A stretch of 64,000 nt of DNA from Bacillota bacterium (lineage in GTDB: Bacteria; Bacillota; Bacilli; Paenibacillales; Paenibacillaceae). This document shows positions 51,456-59,075 of the stretch, one piece after another (the first letter of the stretch is position 1; each line of letters begins with the position of its first letter). The notes below the pieces were generated by a model that made no database searches, was not told the origin of the DNA, and saw nothing but the letters and a program-made list of their open reading frames with translations. The translations under genes were made by a program, and so were the position numbers. The DNA is taken from positions 62,001-126,000 of the forward strand of contig JAEWPC010000033.1 of the NCBI GenBank assembly GCA_023460795.1. Direction: 5' to 3'.

Positions 51456-53819
51456 TTAATTGACGTGCTCCGCATGCTCGGAACCAGTCAGCCCGTGCTG
51501 CGTCTTCTCCCAGTAGAACGGCTTCGTGATCAGCTGCCAGGCCGCCTTCACCGCGGCGATGCTCATCATAATCCAATAGAGCGGCGTAAGCAGCGTCGTG
51601 CGGATCAATCGATAGGAGAAGTACCGTTCGCCCTTCTTCTCCAGTTCGTGAATGACCCAGAACATGCCGGCCGCGTTGCTGAAGACGAACAGGAAGTTCG
51701 CGAAGTAAAACTCCGCCGAGGCGAAGTAGTAGACGGATTGCGGAAACAGCGGCTTGATCCACGAGGCTTTCAAGACGAACCACACGATAATCATGGACCA
51801 GAACACGGGATTAAGCAGCGGTAGCATCGGCGTCGCCAACACCATCACGTGAAAACCCATAAAACCGCGCAAGCCAAGCTCGCGGTATAAGCGAATCGGA
51901 TGTCTCATATGGACGAGCCATGTCTGCATATATCCTTTAATCCACCGCGACCGTTGCCTGATCCAGTTGCCGAAGCGGCTGTTCGCTTCTTCCCACGTCC
52001 TCGAATCCACGATGGCGGTCGTATAACCTTCTTTGTACAGCCGGATGCCCAGATCCGCATCCTCGGTCACGTTGTAAGGATCCCAGGCGTTCAGCTTCTT
52101 CAGAACGTCCGTCTTGAAGTGGTTGGAGGTGCCGCCCAACGGAATCGGAATGTTCAGCCTCATGATGCCGGGAAGCAGCAGCTCGAACCACATGCTGTAT
52201 TCCTGCGTGAACCATTTGGTCAGCAGGTTCTGGCCGCTGTTGAAGTAATTCAGCTTCGCTTGCACGCAAGCGGTACGTTCGTTGCAGGTTTTGAAGGTCA
52301 GGAAAACCTTCTTCAATTGATCGGGATCGGGCCGATCCTCCGCGTCGTAGATGACGACGATCTCGCCTCTGGCTCGAATCAGTCCAAAATTGCAAGCTTT
52401 GGGTTTCGTCTTGGGAAGACTGTCCGGAACGACGAGAACGGTATAATACGGCGGCAGCTTCATGTCCTTGATCAGATGCTGCGCTTCGATATCGTCTTTC
52501 TCAATGAGAAGTCGGACGTCGAGCTTCGCTTTCGGATAATCCAGCTTCTCCAAGTTGCGAATCAGCTGCGGAATGACGTCGCTCTCCTTGTACATCGGCA
52601 CAAGAATCGTGTAGATAGGAAGCTCTTTCTCGTTGATAGCGCTCAGCTGCTCCTCCGTGAACCGGTACTGCGAACCGCTCCTGGAACCGTACATAATAAT
52701 GGCGAATCGGAATAGCGTCATGACGAAGTAAAACAATTGTACGGCTACGTTCATGACGATCAGCGTTCCTAGCCAGTCCCACAATAAGCCGCCGGCGATG
52801 CCTATTGCGAGCATCGCGAACGCAATGAGCTGCTTGCGCGTAAACGTAACGTTCGCCGAGTTATGCGGCTGTTCGGTAGCCAGCTTCATGGTGCTCGTCT
52901 CGAGCATCTCGTGGCCGTACGCTTCGGACCAGAACGCTTCCATCTCGTTCTTCGTCGCCAGCACTTGTTCAACGGGAAGCCCTAGCAGCTCTTCCAGCTC
53001 AAAGCGCTTCTCATCCGCCAAAGGCTCGTTGACCGCGACAAGAACCCGATTCTCGAATTGCTGCAAAATAACGACGCCGAACGCCCGCGCGACCGGTTCC
53101 TCCAGTCTCGCGTTGGAGTCGAAGTTGAAGTCGGTGCCGATTCTGCCCAAATTGTTCTGGGTAGCGATAGCGCGGTACAATTGCTCGGGTTCGAGAAATT
53201 GCAAGGAGAGAAGAATATCTCCGAGCATGCCGCCGCTCTTGCGTTGGAACGCGAGCGCCTTCTCCAATTGCTCCGGCGTCAGCTGCCCCGATTGGACAAG
53301 CATGTCGCCAAGCCTTCCCTTAGGCGGCGTATTCGATACGAACGGCAGCAATTGCTCCGCGGTCACATAGCCAAGATCGAGCAGAATATCGCCAAGTCGT
53401 CCTCCGACGGCTTGCTGCCTCTCGAACGCGGTGTCCAACTGGACTTGGGTAACCAAACCGTTCTGGATCAGCAAGTCGCCTAGTCTTGGCCGCGGGGGCG
53501 CTATGATCGGTTCGCTCTTGCTAGCGGCGTTGGAGCCCGATGCCGCCGCAGCCGGGAAGGAAGACGGGGACGTCTGACCGTTCTTCCAGCTCAGTTCTCC
53601 GTTCCCCCGTAAGATGCGCAGCCGCGCTTGCGAAGCGGCGATTCGCCGCTTCGCTTCTTCGATCTCCGAATCCAACCGCATGAGCGCTGCGGTCTGGCGC
53701 GCTCTCTGTCGGACCAACTCGTCGCTGGCGACCCGCAATTCATCCTCTTTCAGTCGCGCTTGGGCAGAGGGGGAGAGTTTCCCGATCAAGCCTTCGAATC
53801 GTTTCCGCAATCGCCTCAT
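51456..53819 (-). CDS. Processive GT2 polysaccharide synthase with two N-terminal MshEN c-di-GMP-binding modules
   Basis: 787 residues. Residues 1-70: charged coiled coil. About 110-215: four copies of the MshEN motif (RLGDLLIQNG at 112, RLGDILLDLG at 141, RLGDMLVQSG at 169, MLGDILLSLQ at 198), spaced 28-29 residues, i.e. two full c-di-GMP-binding modules; 216-300: GspE/MshE N-terminal alpha/beta domain. Two helices near 330-372. GT2 domain 400-630 with DAED (492-495), TED (586-588) and QRSRW (622-626). Four or so helices then the family end PFYWEKTQHG. No PilZ domain. Together with the BcsB-like gene upstream it looks like a BcsAB-type synthase/translocon gated by c-di-GMP through MshEN. Overlaps the preceding gene by 4 bp. 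Confidence 0.9.
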   Translation of the reverse strand: MRRLRKRFEGLIGKLSPSAQARLKEDELRVASDELVRQRARQTAALMRLDSEIEEAKRRIAASQARLRILRGNGELSWKNGQTSPSSFPAAAASGSNAASKSEPIIAPPRPRLGDLLIQNGLVTQVQLDTAFERQQAVGGRLGDILLDLGYVTAEQLLPFVSNTPPKGRLGDMLVQSGQLTPEQLEKALAFQRKSGGMLGDILLSLQFLEPEQLYRAIATQNNLGRIGTDFNFDSNARLEEPVARAFGVVILQQFENRVLVAVNEPLADEKRFELEELLGLPVEQVLATKNEMEAFWSEAYGHEMLETSTMKLATEQPHNSANVTFTRKQLIAFAMLAIGIAGGLLWDWLGTLIVMNVAVQLFYFVMTLFRFAIIMYGSRSGSQYRFTEEQLSAINEKELPIYTILVPMYKESDVIPQLIRNLEKLDYPKAKLDVRLLIEKDDIEAQHLIKDMKLPPYYTVLVVPDSLPKTKPKACNFGLIRARGEIVVIYDAEDRPDPDQLKKVFLTFKTCNERTACVQAKLNYFNSGQNLLTKWFTQEYSMWFELLLPGIMRLNIPIPLGGTSNHFKTDVLKKLNAWDPYNVTEDADLGIRLYKEGYTTAIVDSRTWEEANSRFGNWIRQRSRWIKGYMQTWLVHMRHPIRLYRELGLRGFMGFHVMVLATPMLPLLNPVFWSMIIVWFVLKASWIKPLFPQSVYYFASAEFYFANFLFVFSNAAGMFWVIHELEKKGERYFSYRLIRTTLLTPLYWIMMSIAAVKAAWQLITKPFYWEKTQHGLTGSEHAEHVN

Positions 53820-54076
53820 TGCGCGAGACCGTTCGATTCGCGGGCTAATAGCAAATGCCGTTCTTCTTCCAAGTAGTACTCCAGCTGCTCTCTAAGCTGA
53901 TCGTGGAAGTCGCGTTTCTGAACGTAGAGGGCGAGGAACGCTTTGCGTTCCTCTGCCATGGCGGCCTGTATTCGCGCGATTCGCTTGCGACGCTCCTCCG
54001 CTTGCGGGTTAACGGTCGAAGGCTGCGAGTCGCGGTTGGATAGGACGGCTTTTCGTTTAAATCTGGTTGATCTCAC
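53816..54076 (-). CDS. Small coiled-coil protein between BcsB-like and synthase genes
   Basis: 86 residues, highly charged and helical: RRKRIARIQAAMAEERKAFLALYVQKRDFHDQLREQLEYYLEEERHLLLA region. No signal peptide or membrane helix. Its stop overlaps the start of the synthase gene (ATGA), and the synthase itself begins with a coiled coil, so a direct cytoplasmic partner of the synthase is plausible. I do not recognise a family. It resembles in position, not sequence, the small accessory Bcs proteins of cellulose operons. Confidence 0.75.
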   Translation of the reverse strand: MRSTRFKRKAVLSNRDSQPSTVNPQAEERRKRIARIQAAMAEERKAFLALYVQKRDFHDQLREQLEYYLEEERHLLLARESNGLAQ

Positions 54077-54118
54077 AGTTTTCCTCCTCGTCTATCAGGC
54101 GTGCGGATCGCTTGCAGG

Positions 54119-56290
54119 CTATTTGCTCGCGCGAATTCGACGGACATAAATGAGAATGACGATAACGATGATGGCTAGTAGGGCGATGAATACGTATTCG
54201 CCGTAGGGAAGAGGACGATTCCCGTGCTCTAAGTCGGCTTCGGGCGTCGACGCATCCGACCGGGCAGCCGTCTCAGGGAACGCATGCACTTGCTTACGGT
54301 CGTCTATGACGACGACGCGGCCGGCTATGGAGCCCTTAGCTGCCGGATCGGATAGCGCTTGTCCGACGTATGCAAGCTCGTCGGCGCCTGTCGCTGAGAT
54401 CATGAGAGAGCTGCGATCCGGATTGATAGGCGATTCCGTCAATTGCATGACGGCCGCGTTCCGGGCGAGCTCCGTTAAGAGTGGTACGTCATCGGACAGC
54501 GACGTTATGCCCGCGTCGCCGAATTTCACGAAGCTGTGGCCGAAGCCGTTCAGTTGGGGCGGCAGAACTGCCGATGCCCCGACGAACAAGATATTCCTGT
54601 CCGTCAGCTTCTGCCCAAGATCGGGATCTTTGGCGCTTGCCAGCTTCATATCCGAATGCGGCGTGATCGGGGTTCCGCTCTGTCCGAGCAGCGTCATGAC
54701 GGCGACTAGCTCCGTCGTGCTTTTGTCGCCCAGCACGACGGTCGTATCGGTCCATTCATTGCCGGCCACGAACGGAAACGGCAACGAGTCCAGGTTGAAA
54801 TTCGCGCGTTTGTCCGGTTTGAACGCGAAGTACGACGTTTTGTCGATGAGGGCCCAGTCTCCCATTAAGTTTTCAGAGGAACACAGATTGCCCTCCTCCG
54901 GCGATGCTACGCCGACGGTAGTCGGGTTAACGAATTGGAACCGGACTTCGATGTCGAGCCGGCGGCTCTCCCCGATAACGGAAGGGTCGAGCTTGATGTC
55001 AAGCGTGCCGCCGTCGCTCGTGCTTTCCACGAGATTCGCGCTTTGCACGGGAATGCCGTTAAGCATTACCTTCATGACGGATTTGTTGTACAGAATAGAC
55101 TTCGAATGCTTGTACTTCAGATGCAGCATGGCGCCATCGTTCAAATCCCAATTGCTCGGGATCCCGTAGAAGATCGACGATCCCCCTTGCATGACGTCCT
55201 CCGTGACTAGATTGCCGTACCCGAGCTTATCGAACGTCAGCACATAGGATTGGCTGGTCGAATCTTCGGCTTTCTTGTTTGCGTCAGGCAACGAATCAGG
55301 AATGACGGAATAGCTGCCTTGCAGTTGTTGGTACAACGACTCGGTCGCCAGGATCTCGGCTCCGCGAACGAGCTTGTCATCGTTGCCGGTAATGAGGATG
55401 ATCGCCCGTTCGTCGTCCCAAGGGGACGTTGCAATGCCTATCACGCCACTGTCCGCGAGCCCTTCATCTTCCGGGTGGGAGGCGTTGAAAGCGGCGATCG
55501 CCGTTCGGCCTTGTCCTTTCCAACGGTCTGGATTGCCGATCCAAATCGCGGAAGTGCCGGACAACGTATCGTCGGAGACGTCGGACTCCGTATAGATCGG
55601 CATTTTCAGCAGCCCGTTCGTGGATTGGGTAGCAAGGAATTGGGACAACCGCGCCACCGCCTTGAATTCCGATTCCGTGAGGGAATCCGGTACGACGAGC
55701 ACCGTTTGCACCGGGGTAGACGACCCGCGCGCGATGAACGGACTCGGATAGATCGTTAAGTCGGCCGAGGAGCCTGCCTCCGCGATTTTTAGATTAATCT
55801 TGCTATCCTTGCGTATCGTCAGCCATGCGGAGCTATTCTGGGGATCTTCGCACACCGCCGCGTTCACGATCAGCTTCGCCCAGAACGACAGCTTATGGAA
55901 GCCGGGCTGCAGATCGAAATCGGAGATGTCGATTTTCCAATCGCTTACGTTCGTATTGGTCTTATCCAGCGACACGCTTCCGATCGGGATATCGTCTAGC
56001 AACACGGTCAGCGTGGAATAATCCGGATGAAGCGTCGGAGAGTGCGAGAAGCTGATGTCTACGGTGGAGCCGGGCAATACGGTCCGATTTTTACCGATCT
56101 CGAAGTAAGCGTCTTGCTTCGCGTTATCTCCTTTGAATACCCGGTCTTCGCCGAAGGTCATCAAATGCTCCCGATTCTCTTTATCCGTTGCCGACGAGGT
56201 AGCCGCTGCATCTTGTTCCGCGAAGGCCGCGGCCGGAGAGAGGAACAGGACGAGCAGCATAATGACATAGATTCCTTTATATCGTGACAA
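54119..56290 (-). CDS. Cellulose synthase BcsB-like subunit
   Basis: 723 residues. Signal peptide (YVIMLLVLFLSPAAAFA), then repeated carbohydrate-binding/flavodoxin-like domains of the BcsB family: STLTVLLDDIPIGSVSLD, PGFHKLSFWAKL, VCEDPQNSSAWLTI and TVLVVPDSLTESEF. One C-terminal helix (YVFIALLAIIVIVILIYV) anchors it beside the synthase, as BcsB anchors BcsA. TTG start at 56290 is chosen because AGGAGG lies 8 bp upstream; a GTG three codons earlier abuts that site. In a Gram-positive it would sit outside the membrane and guide the emerging chain. Confidence 0.9.
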   Translation of the reverse strand: MSRYKGIYVIMLLVLFLSPAAAFAEQDAAATSSATDKENREHLMTFGEDRVFKGDNAKQDAYFEIGKNRTVLPGSTVDISFSHSPTLHPDYSTLTVLLDDIPIGSVSLDKTNTNVSDWKIDISDFDLQPGFHKLSFWAKLIVNAAVCEDPQNSSAWLTIRKDSKINLKIAEAGSSADLTIYPSPFIARGSSTPVQTVLVVPDSLTESEFKAVARLSQFLATQSTNGLLKMPIYTESDVSDDTLSGTSAIWIGNPDRWKGQGRTAIAAFNASHPEDEGLADSGVIGIATSPWDDERAIILITGNDDKLVRGAEILATESLYQQLQGSYSVIPDSLPDANKKAEDSTSQSYVLTFDKLGYGNLVTEDVMQGGSSIFYGIPSNWDLNDGAMLHLKYKHSKSILYNKSVMKVMLNGIPVQSANLVESTSDGGTLDIKLDPSVIGESRRLDIEVRFQFVNPTTVGVASPEEGNLCSSENLMGDWALIDKTSYFAFKPDKRANFNLDSLPFPFVAGNEWTDTTVVLGDKSTTELVAVMTLLGQSGTPITPHSDMKLASAKDPDLGQKLTDRNILFVGASAVLPPQLNGFGHSFVKFGDAGITSLSDDVPLLTELARNAAVMQLTESPINPDRSSLMISATGADELAYVGQALSDPAAKGSIAGRVVVIDDRKQVHAFPETAARSDASTPEADLEHGNRPLPYGEYVFIALLAIIVIVILIYVRRIRASK

Positions 56291-56302
56291 AGTTTGCACC
56301 TC

Positions 56303-57181
56303 CTATCCTTTATTCTCGATTCCGCTCCAGGACAACTCGGTTCGCGCTTTCTCCATGAGCGATTTGGCTTCGATCCCGTCTCCGGGACATTCAGCGAATC
56401 CGAATCGCAGGTTGAGCTTGACGGTCGCCTCCCGGCGCGGCCGCGTTAATAGGAAGTCGTAAAAACGATGCTTGATGTTTTCTTGTACGCTTGCCGAACT
56501 CTTCGAATCTCCAGGCGGCAGAATGCAGGCCAGGACGGATTCGCCCACTTGAGCTCGCGCCTCGGACTCCGTCTCCGCGATCCATTCGGCGACCGTCGAG
56601 AGAACGCTTCGGGCATGCTCGTTCCCGAAGAGAAGCTTGAATTCCCGGAAATGCTCGATTTGAACGAGCATGATTCGGAACGTGCTTCTCTCGCGCAAAG
56701 TAACGAGTACTTTCTCTTCCACTTTGTAGAGAAACGTGTTCGCGGTGGCGAATCCGAGATTTTCGTCAACGACGCATATTTCGGACGGATGCTCCAGGTT
56801 AACGGATTGCGTGCCGAAGAACGCGGCTTCCAACTCCGCTGAGTCGCCGAGCGACTTGCGATTGAATGCGGCCCCGAGCAAGGTAAAGGTTGGTAAGGCG
56901 ATCAGCCATACCAATTCGTTCCATCCGATCGAGATAAGGCTCGCGCCCCAGAACGCCCGATAATAGATATAACCGCCGTATACGATCACGGCGATCACGC
57001 ATACGATTAACGCCTCAGCTGTTTTCCTGAGTCGGCCGTACGCGAAGAGAAGGGCAGAAGCAATCGCCAACTTCAATTGAAGAGACGAAGTGGGATAGGT
57101 AACGTACGTGTATATGCCAAGTAGAAGAAAAGCAGCGAACTGAAGCAATTGGTTTACAAGTTTTTTTTCGGAAATAAACAT
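56303..57181 (-). CDS. Membrane protein with degenerate GGDEF domain
   Basis: 292 residues. Five or so helices in the first 110 residues, then a GGDEF fold: IMLVQIEHFREFKLLFGNEH corresponds to the D-x-DxFKxxND...GH strand-helix, and LRFGFAECPGDGIEAKSLM to the SIGIA...DG..A..L end. The signature itself is lost: the expected GGDEF position reads VGESV, and the metal-binding Asp is Gln/Glu. It is therefore almost certainly not an active diguanylate cyclase; it may bind a nucleotide or partner the synthase. ATG at 57181 with AAAGGGA upstream. Lies 12 bp before the BcsB-like gene. Confidence 0.82.
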   Translation of the reverse strand: MFISEKKLVNQLLQFAAFLLLGIYTYVTYPTSSLQLKLAIASALLFAYGRLRKTAEALIVCVIAVIVYGGYIYYRAFWGASLISIGWNELVWLIALPTFTLLGAAFNRKSLGDSAELEAAFFGTQSVNLEHPSEICVVDENLGFATANTFLYKVEEKVLVTLRERSTFRIMLVQIEHFREFKLLFGNEHARSVLSTVAEWIAETESEARAQVGESVLACILPPGDSKSSASVQENIKHRFYDFLLTRPRREATVKLNLRFGFAECPGDGIEAKSLMEKARTELSWSGIENKG

Positions 57182-57226
57182 ATTCAACAATCCCTTTCAA
57201 CGACAACGGGAATAGCGGACGCAAGA

Positions 57227-58231
57227 TTATTCGGCAGCCTTGCCGTTAAGTTGTTCCACTAGCGGTTTTATCATATGCGACTTGCTTCTGTCGCTGATCA
57301 GTATGCCTTCCGGACTGGCCACGACGACCGCATCCGAGATTCCGGCAACGACGATCGGAATGTCCAATTGGTTGATGACGAAAGTACCGGTGCTTTGATC
57401 GTCCTTAATAAAGTTGCGGCATTCGTCTTCCCCCAGCACGCGAACGATGTCGGACCAAGTACCGAGATCCGTCCATTCGCCTTCATAGCGAACGCAAATC
57501 ATATCCTTCTCGACCTCGGTGACCATGTAGTCGAAGCTGATACGGGGCATGGTCTCATAGGAGGTCAGAAGACCCGCGTAGTGTAGCGGACGGTTCATGC
57601 CGGCCAGGATGTCCAATACATAGTTGAGTCGGAACGCGAAGACGCCGCCGTTCCATAGCGCGTCCTGCCCGATGAGCGCGACGGCTGACGCCAAGTCCGG
57701 CTTCTCGACGAAGCTGCGAACGCGATACGCGCGAGAATCGACGATCGGTTCGGATAATATGTATCCGTATTTCTCGGAGGTGCCGCTCGGTCGGATTCCG
57801 ACGAGGCCGAGTTTCGCCTCTCCCTGCTGAATGGCATCGTCAAGCTCGCCGAGCAGATCGTAATAGTCGTTGTTGGCGTGGGCGTCCACGGGAATGACGA
57901 TGACTGTCTCATCGGCGGGCGTCCCGATATCGGACAAGTAGGTGCTCGCGAGGGCGATTGCGGGGAAAGTATCCCGCCGCGAAGGTTCGAGAATCAGCTG
58001 CGCTTTCGGTCCGAGCTGCTCGGAAAGCACGGGGGCTTGCGATTCTCCGCCTACGACATAGAGATTCGACTCTCCGTATTTATCGGCCAGTACCGACCAA
58101 GTCTTCTGAACCATGGAGCAGGATTCGCCCTCGTCGTTCTTTACGACCTTCATATATTGTTTAGGCATGATATCGCTGGATAAAGGCCACAGTCGTTTGC
58201 CGTTTCCGCCCGCCAGAATGATGATTTTCAT
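57227..58231 (-). CDS. Mannose-1-phosphate guanylyltransferase
   Basis: 334-residue nucleotidyltransferase producing GDP-mannose from GTP and mannose-1-phosphate. Starts MKIIILAGGNGKRLWPLSS (pyrophosphorylase loop); FVEKPDLASA and WNGGVFAFR are typical of ManC/GMP members, as is GEWTDLGTW. The C-terminal phosphomannose isomerase domain of bifunctional ManC is absent. ATG at 58231 with GAGGT 7 bp upstream. First gene of the operon; its product points to mannose in the polymer or its decoration. Confidence 0.9.
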   Translation of the reverse strand: MKIIILAGGNGKRLWPLSSDIMPKQYMKVVKNDEGESCSMVQKTWSVLADKYGESNLYVVGGESQAPVLSEQLGPKAQLILEPSRRDTFPAIALASTYLSDIGTPADETVIVIPVDAHANNDYYDLLGELDDAIQQGEAKLGLVGIRPSGTSEKYGYILSEPIVDSRAYRVRSFVEKPDLASAVALIGQDALWNGGVFAFRLNYVLDILAGMNRPLHYAGLLTSYETMPRISFDYMVTEVEKDMICVRYEGEWTDLGTWSDIVRVLGEDECRNFIKDDQSTGTFVINQLDIPIVVAGISDAVVVASPEGILISDRSKSHMIKPLVEQLNGKAAE

Positions 58232-58304
58232 CCCGCTCACCTCGATTCCTCGCATGCATTTTTTTCATTAGGACTATAGAAATAGACATTAATAGATATT
58301 TTAG

Positions 58305-58333
58305 ACTATAAAACGAAATCAATATTAAATCAA
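58305..58333 (-). promoter_or_regulatory. Predicted SigA promoter of the exopolysaccharide operon
   Basis: On the minus strand: TTGATT (58333-58328), 17-bp spacer, TATAGT (58310-58305). The leader to the first gene is about 67 nt. The intergenic region is distinctly AT-rich compared with its surroundings. Confidence 0.6.
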
Positions 58334-58358
58334 CGCAACAAATAAGTGCAATTTCGTC

Positions 58359-58385
58359 AATAATCGACAATACTTGTCGATTATT
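58359..58385. promoter_or_regulatory. 27-bp perfect palindrome in divergent promoter region
   Basis: AATAATCGACAA, three bases, TTGTCGATTATT. Arms are perfect over 12 bp. Each half matches the Spo0A box TGTCGAA at six of seven positions. It lies about 25 bp upstream of the -35 of the minus-strand operon, and its right arm supplies the -35 of a possible plus-strand promoter (58374-58402). It is a strong operator candidate; the binding protein is inferred at best. Confidence 0.72.
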
Positions 58386-58402
58386 TTCTATTATTATATA
58401 GT
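58374..58402 (+). promoter_or_regulatory. Possible plus-strand promoter toward yqxD-dnaG-sigA
   Basis: TTGTCG at 58374-58379, 17-bp spacer, TATAGT at 58397-58402. The -35 lies in the palindrome, so a factor bound there would block it. The start of yqxD is about 150 bp downstream; a second TATAAT occurs at 58528-58533 without a clear -35. Confidence 0.45.
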
Positions 58403-58559
58403 TTCAGTCTGAACAGATGTTGAACATGATCGGGAGAGGAGGTAGAATGTGGTCTTCTCGACTGTCGGTCGAATGGCGGAGGTGAAAAATTGATCGGGAA
58501 GGCAGGATTTCGTTGCCTGTTATCGTATATAATAATACGGCAAACTTTGGGGTGAACGG

Positions 58560-59039
58560 GTGAATGCGATGGCGAACGTGCGGAATCGTGTCGTCGTGGA
58601 CGGTGACGCCTGTCCGGTAAAGTCGGAAATTGCAAGAACGGTAAGGGGTGCGGGAGCGACGGCGTTAATGGTATCCAGCCATGCGCATGTTCTCACCCCG
58701 GAGCCGTCCGTGCAAGTCGTTACCGTAGACGCAAGCGACCAATCCGCGGATTTGTATATCGCCAACGTGCTGACGAGAGCGGACATCCTCGTCACCGGAG
58801 ATTACGGCCTTGCGGCTTTAGGTCTTGCAAGAGGAGCCGCCGTGCTGACGCCGCGAGGCAAGCAGATTCGGGAATCCGACATCGACGGCTTGCTTACGCA
58901 GCGGCACATGTCGGCCAGGCAACGAAGGGGCGGCATGCGCACCAAAGGACCTAAGCCGTTCACGGAAGAGGACCGGACGCGTTTTCAACAAAAACTGACA
59001 ACTCTATTGCGGGGGATGCAGGAAAATTTCGACGATTAG
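58560..59039 (+). CDS. yqxD: YaiI/YqxD family protein (DUF188)
   Basis: 159-residue DUF188 protein, probably a PIN-like nuclease fold: VVVDGDACPVKSEIARTV, DQSADLYIANVLTRADILVTGDYGLAALGLARGA. Function not established. GTG start at 58560 with GGGGTG upstream; an ATG three codons later is possible. In Bacilli it precedes dnaG-sigA, as here. Confidence 0.92.
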   Translation: MNAMANVRNRVVVDGDACPVKSEIARTVRGAGATALMVSSHAHVLTPEPSVQVVTVDASDQSADLYIANVLTRADILVTGDYGLAALGLARGAAVLTPRGKQIRESDIDGLLTQRHMSARQRRGGMRTKGPKPFTEEDRTRFQQKLTTLLRGMQENFDD

Positions 59040-59075
59040 CGAATTGTATTACGACAAGCTTGAAGGTGATCAGTA

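Noticed and set aside
45856..58559. Prophage or integrative element
   Set aside because: No integrase, transposase, tRNA attachment site or flanking direct repeat is visible.
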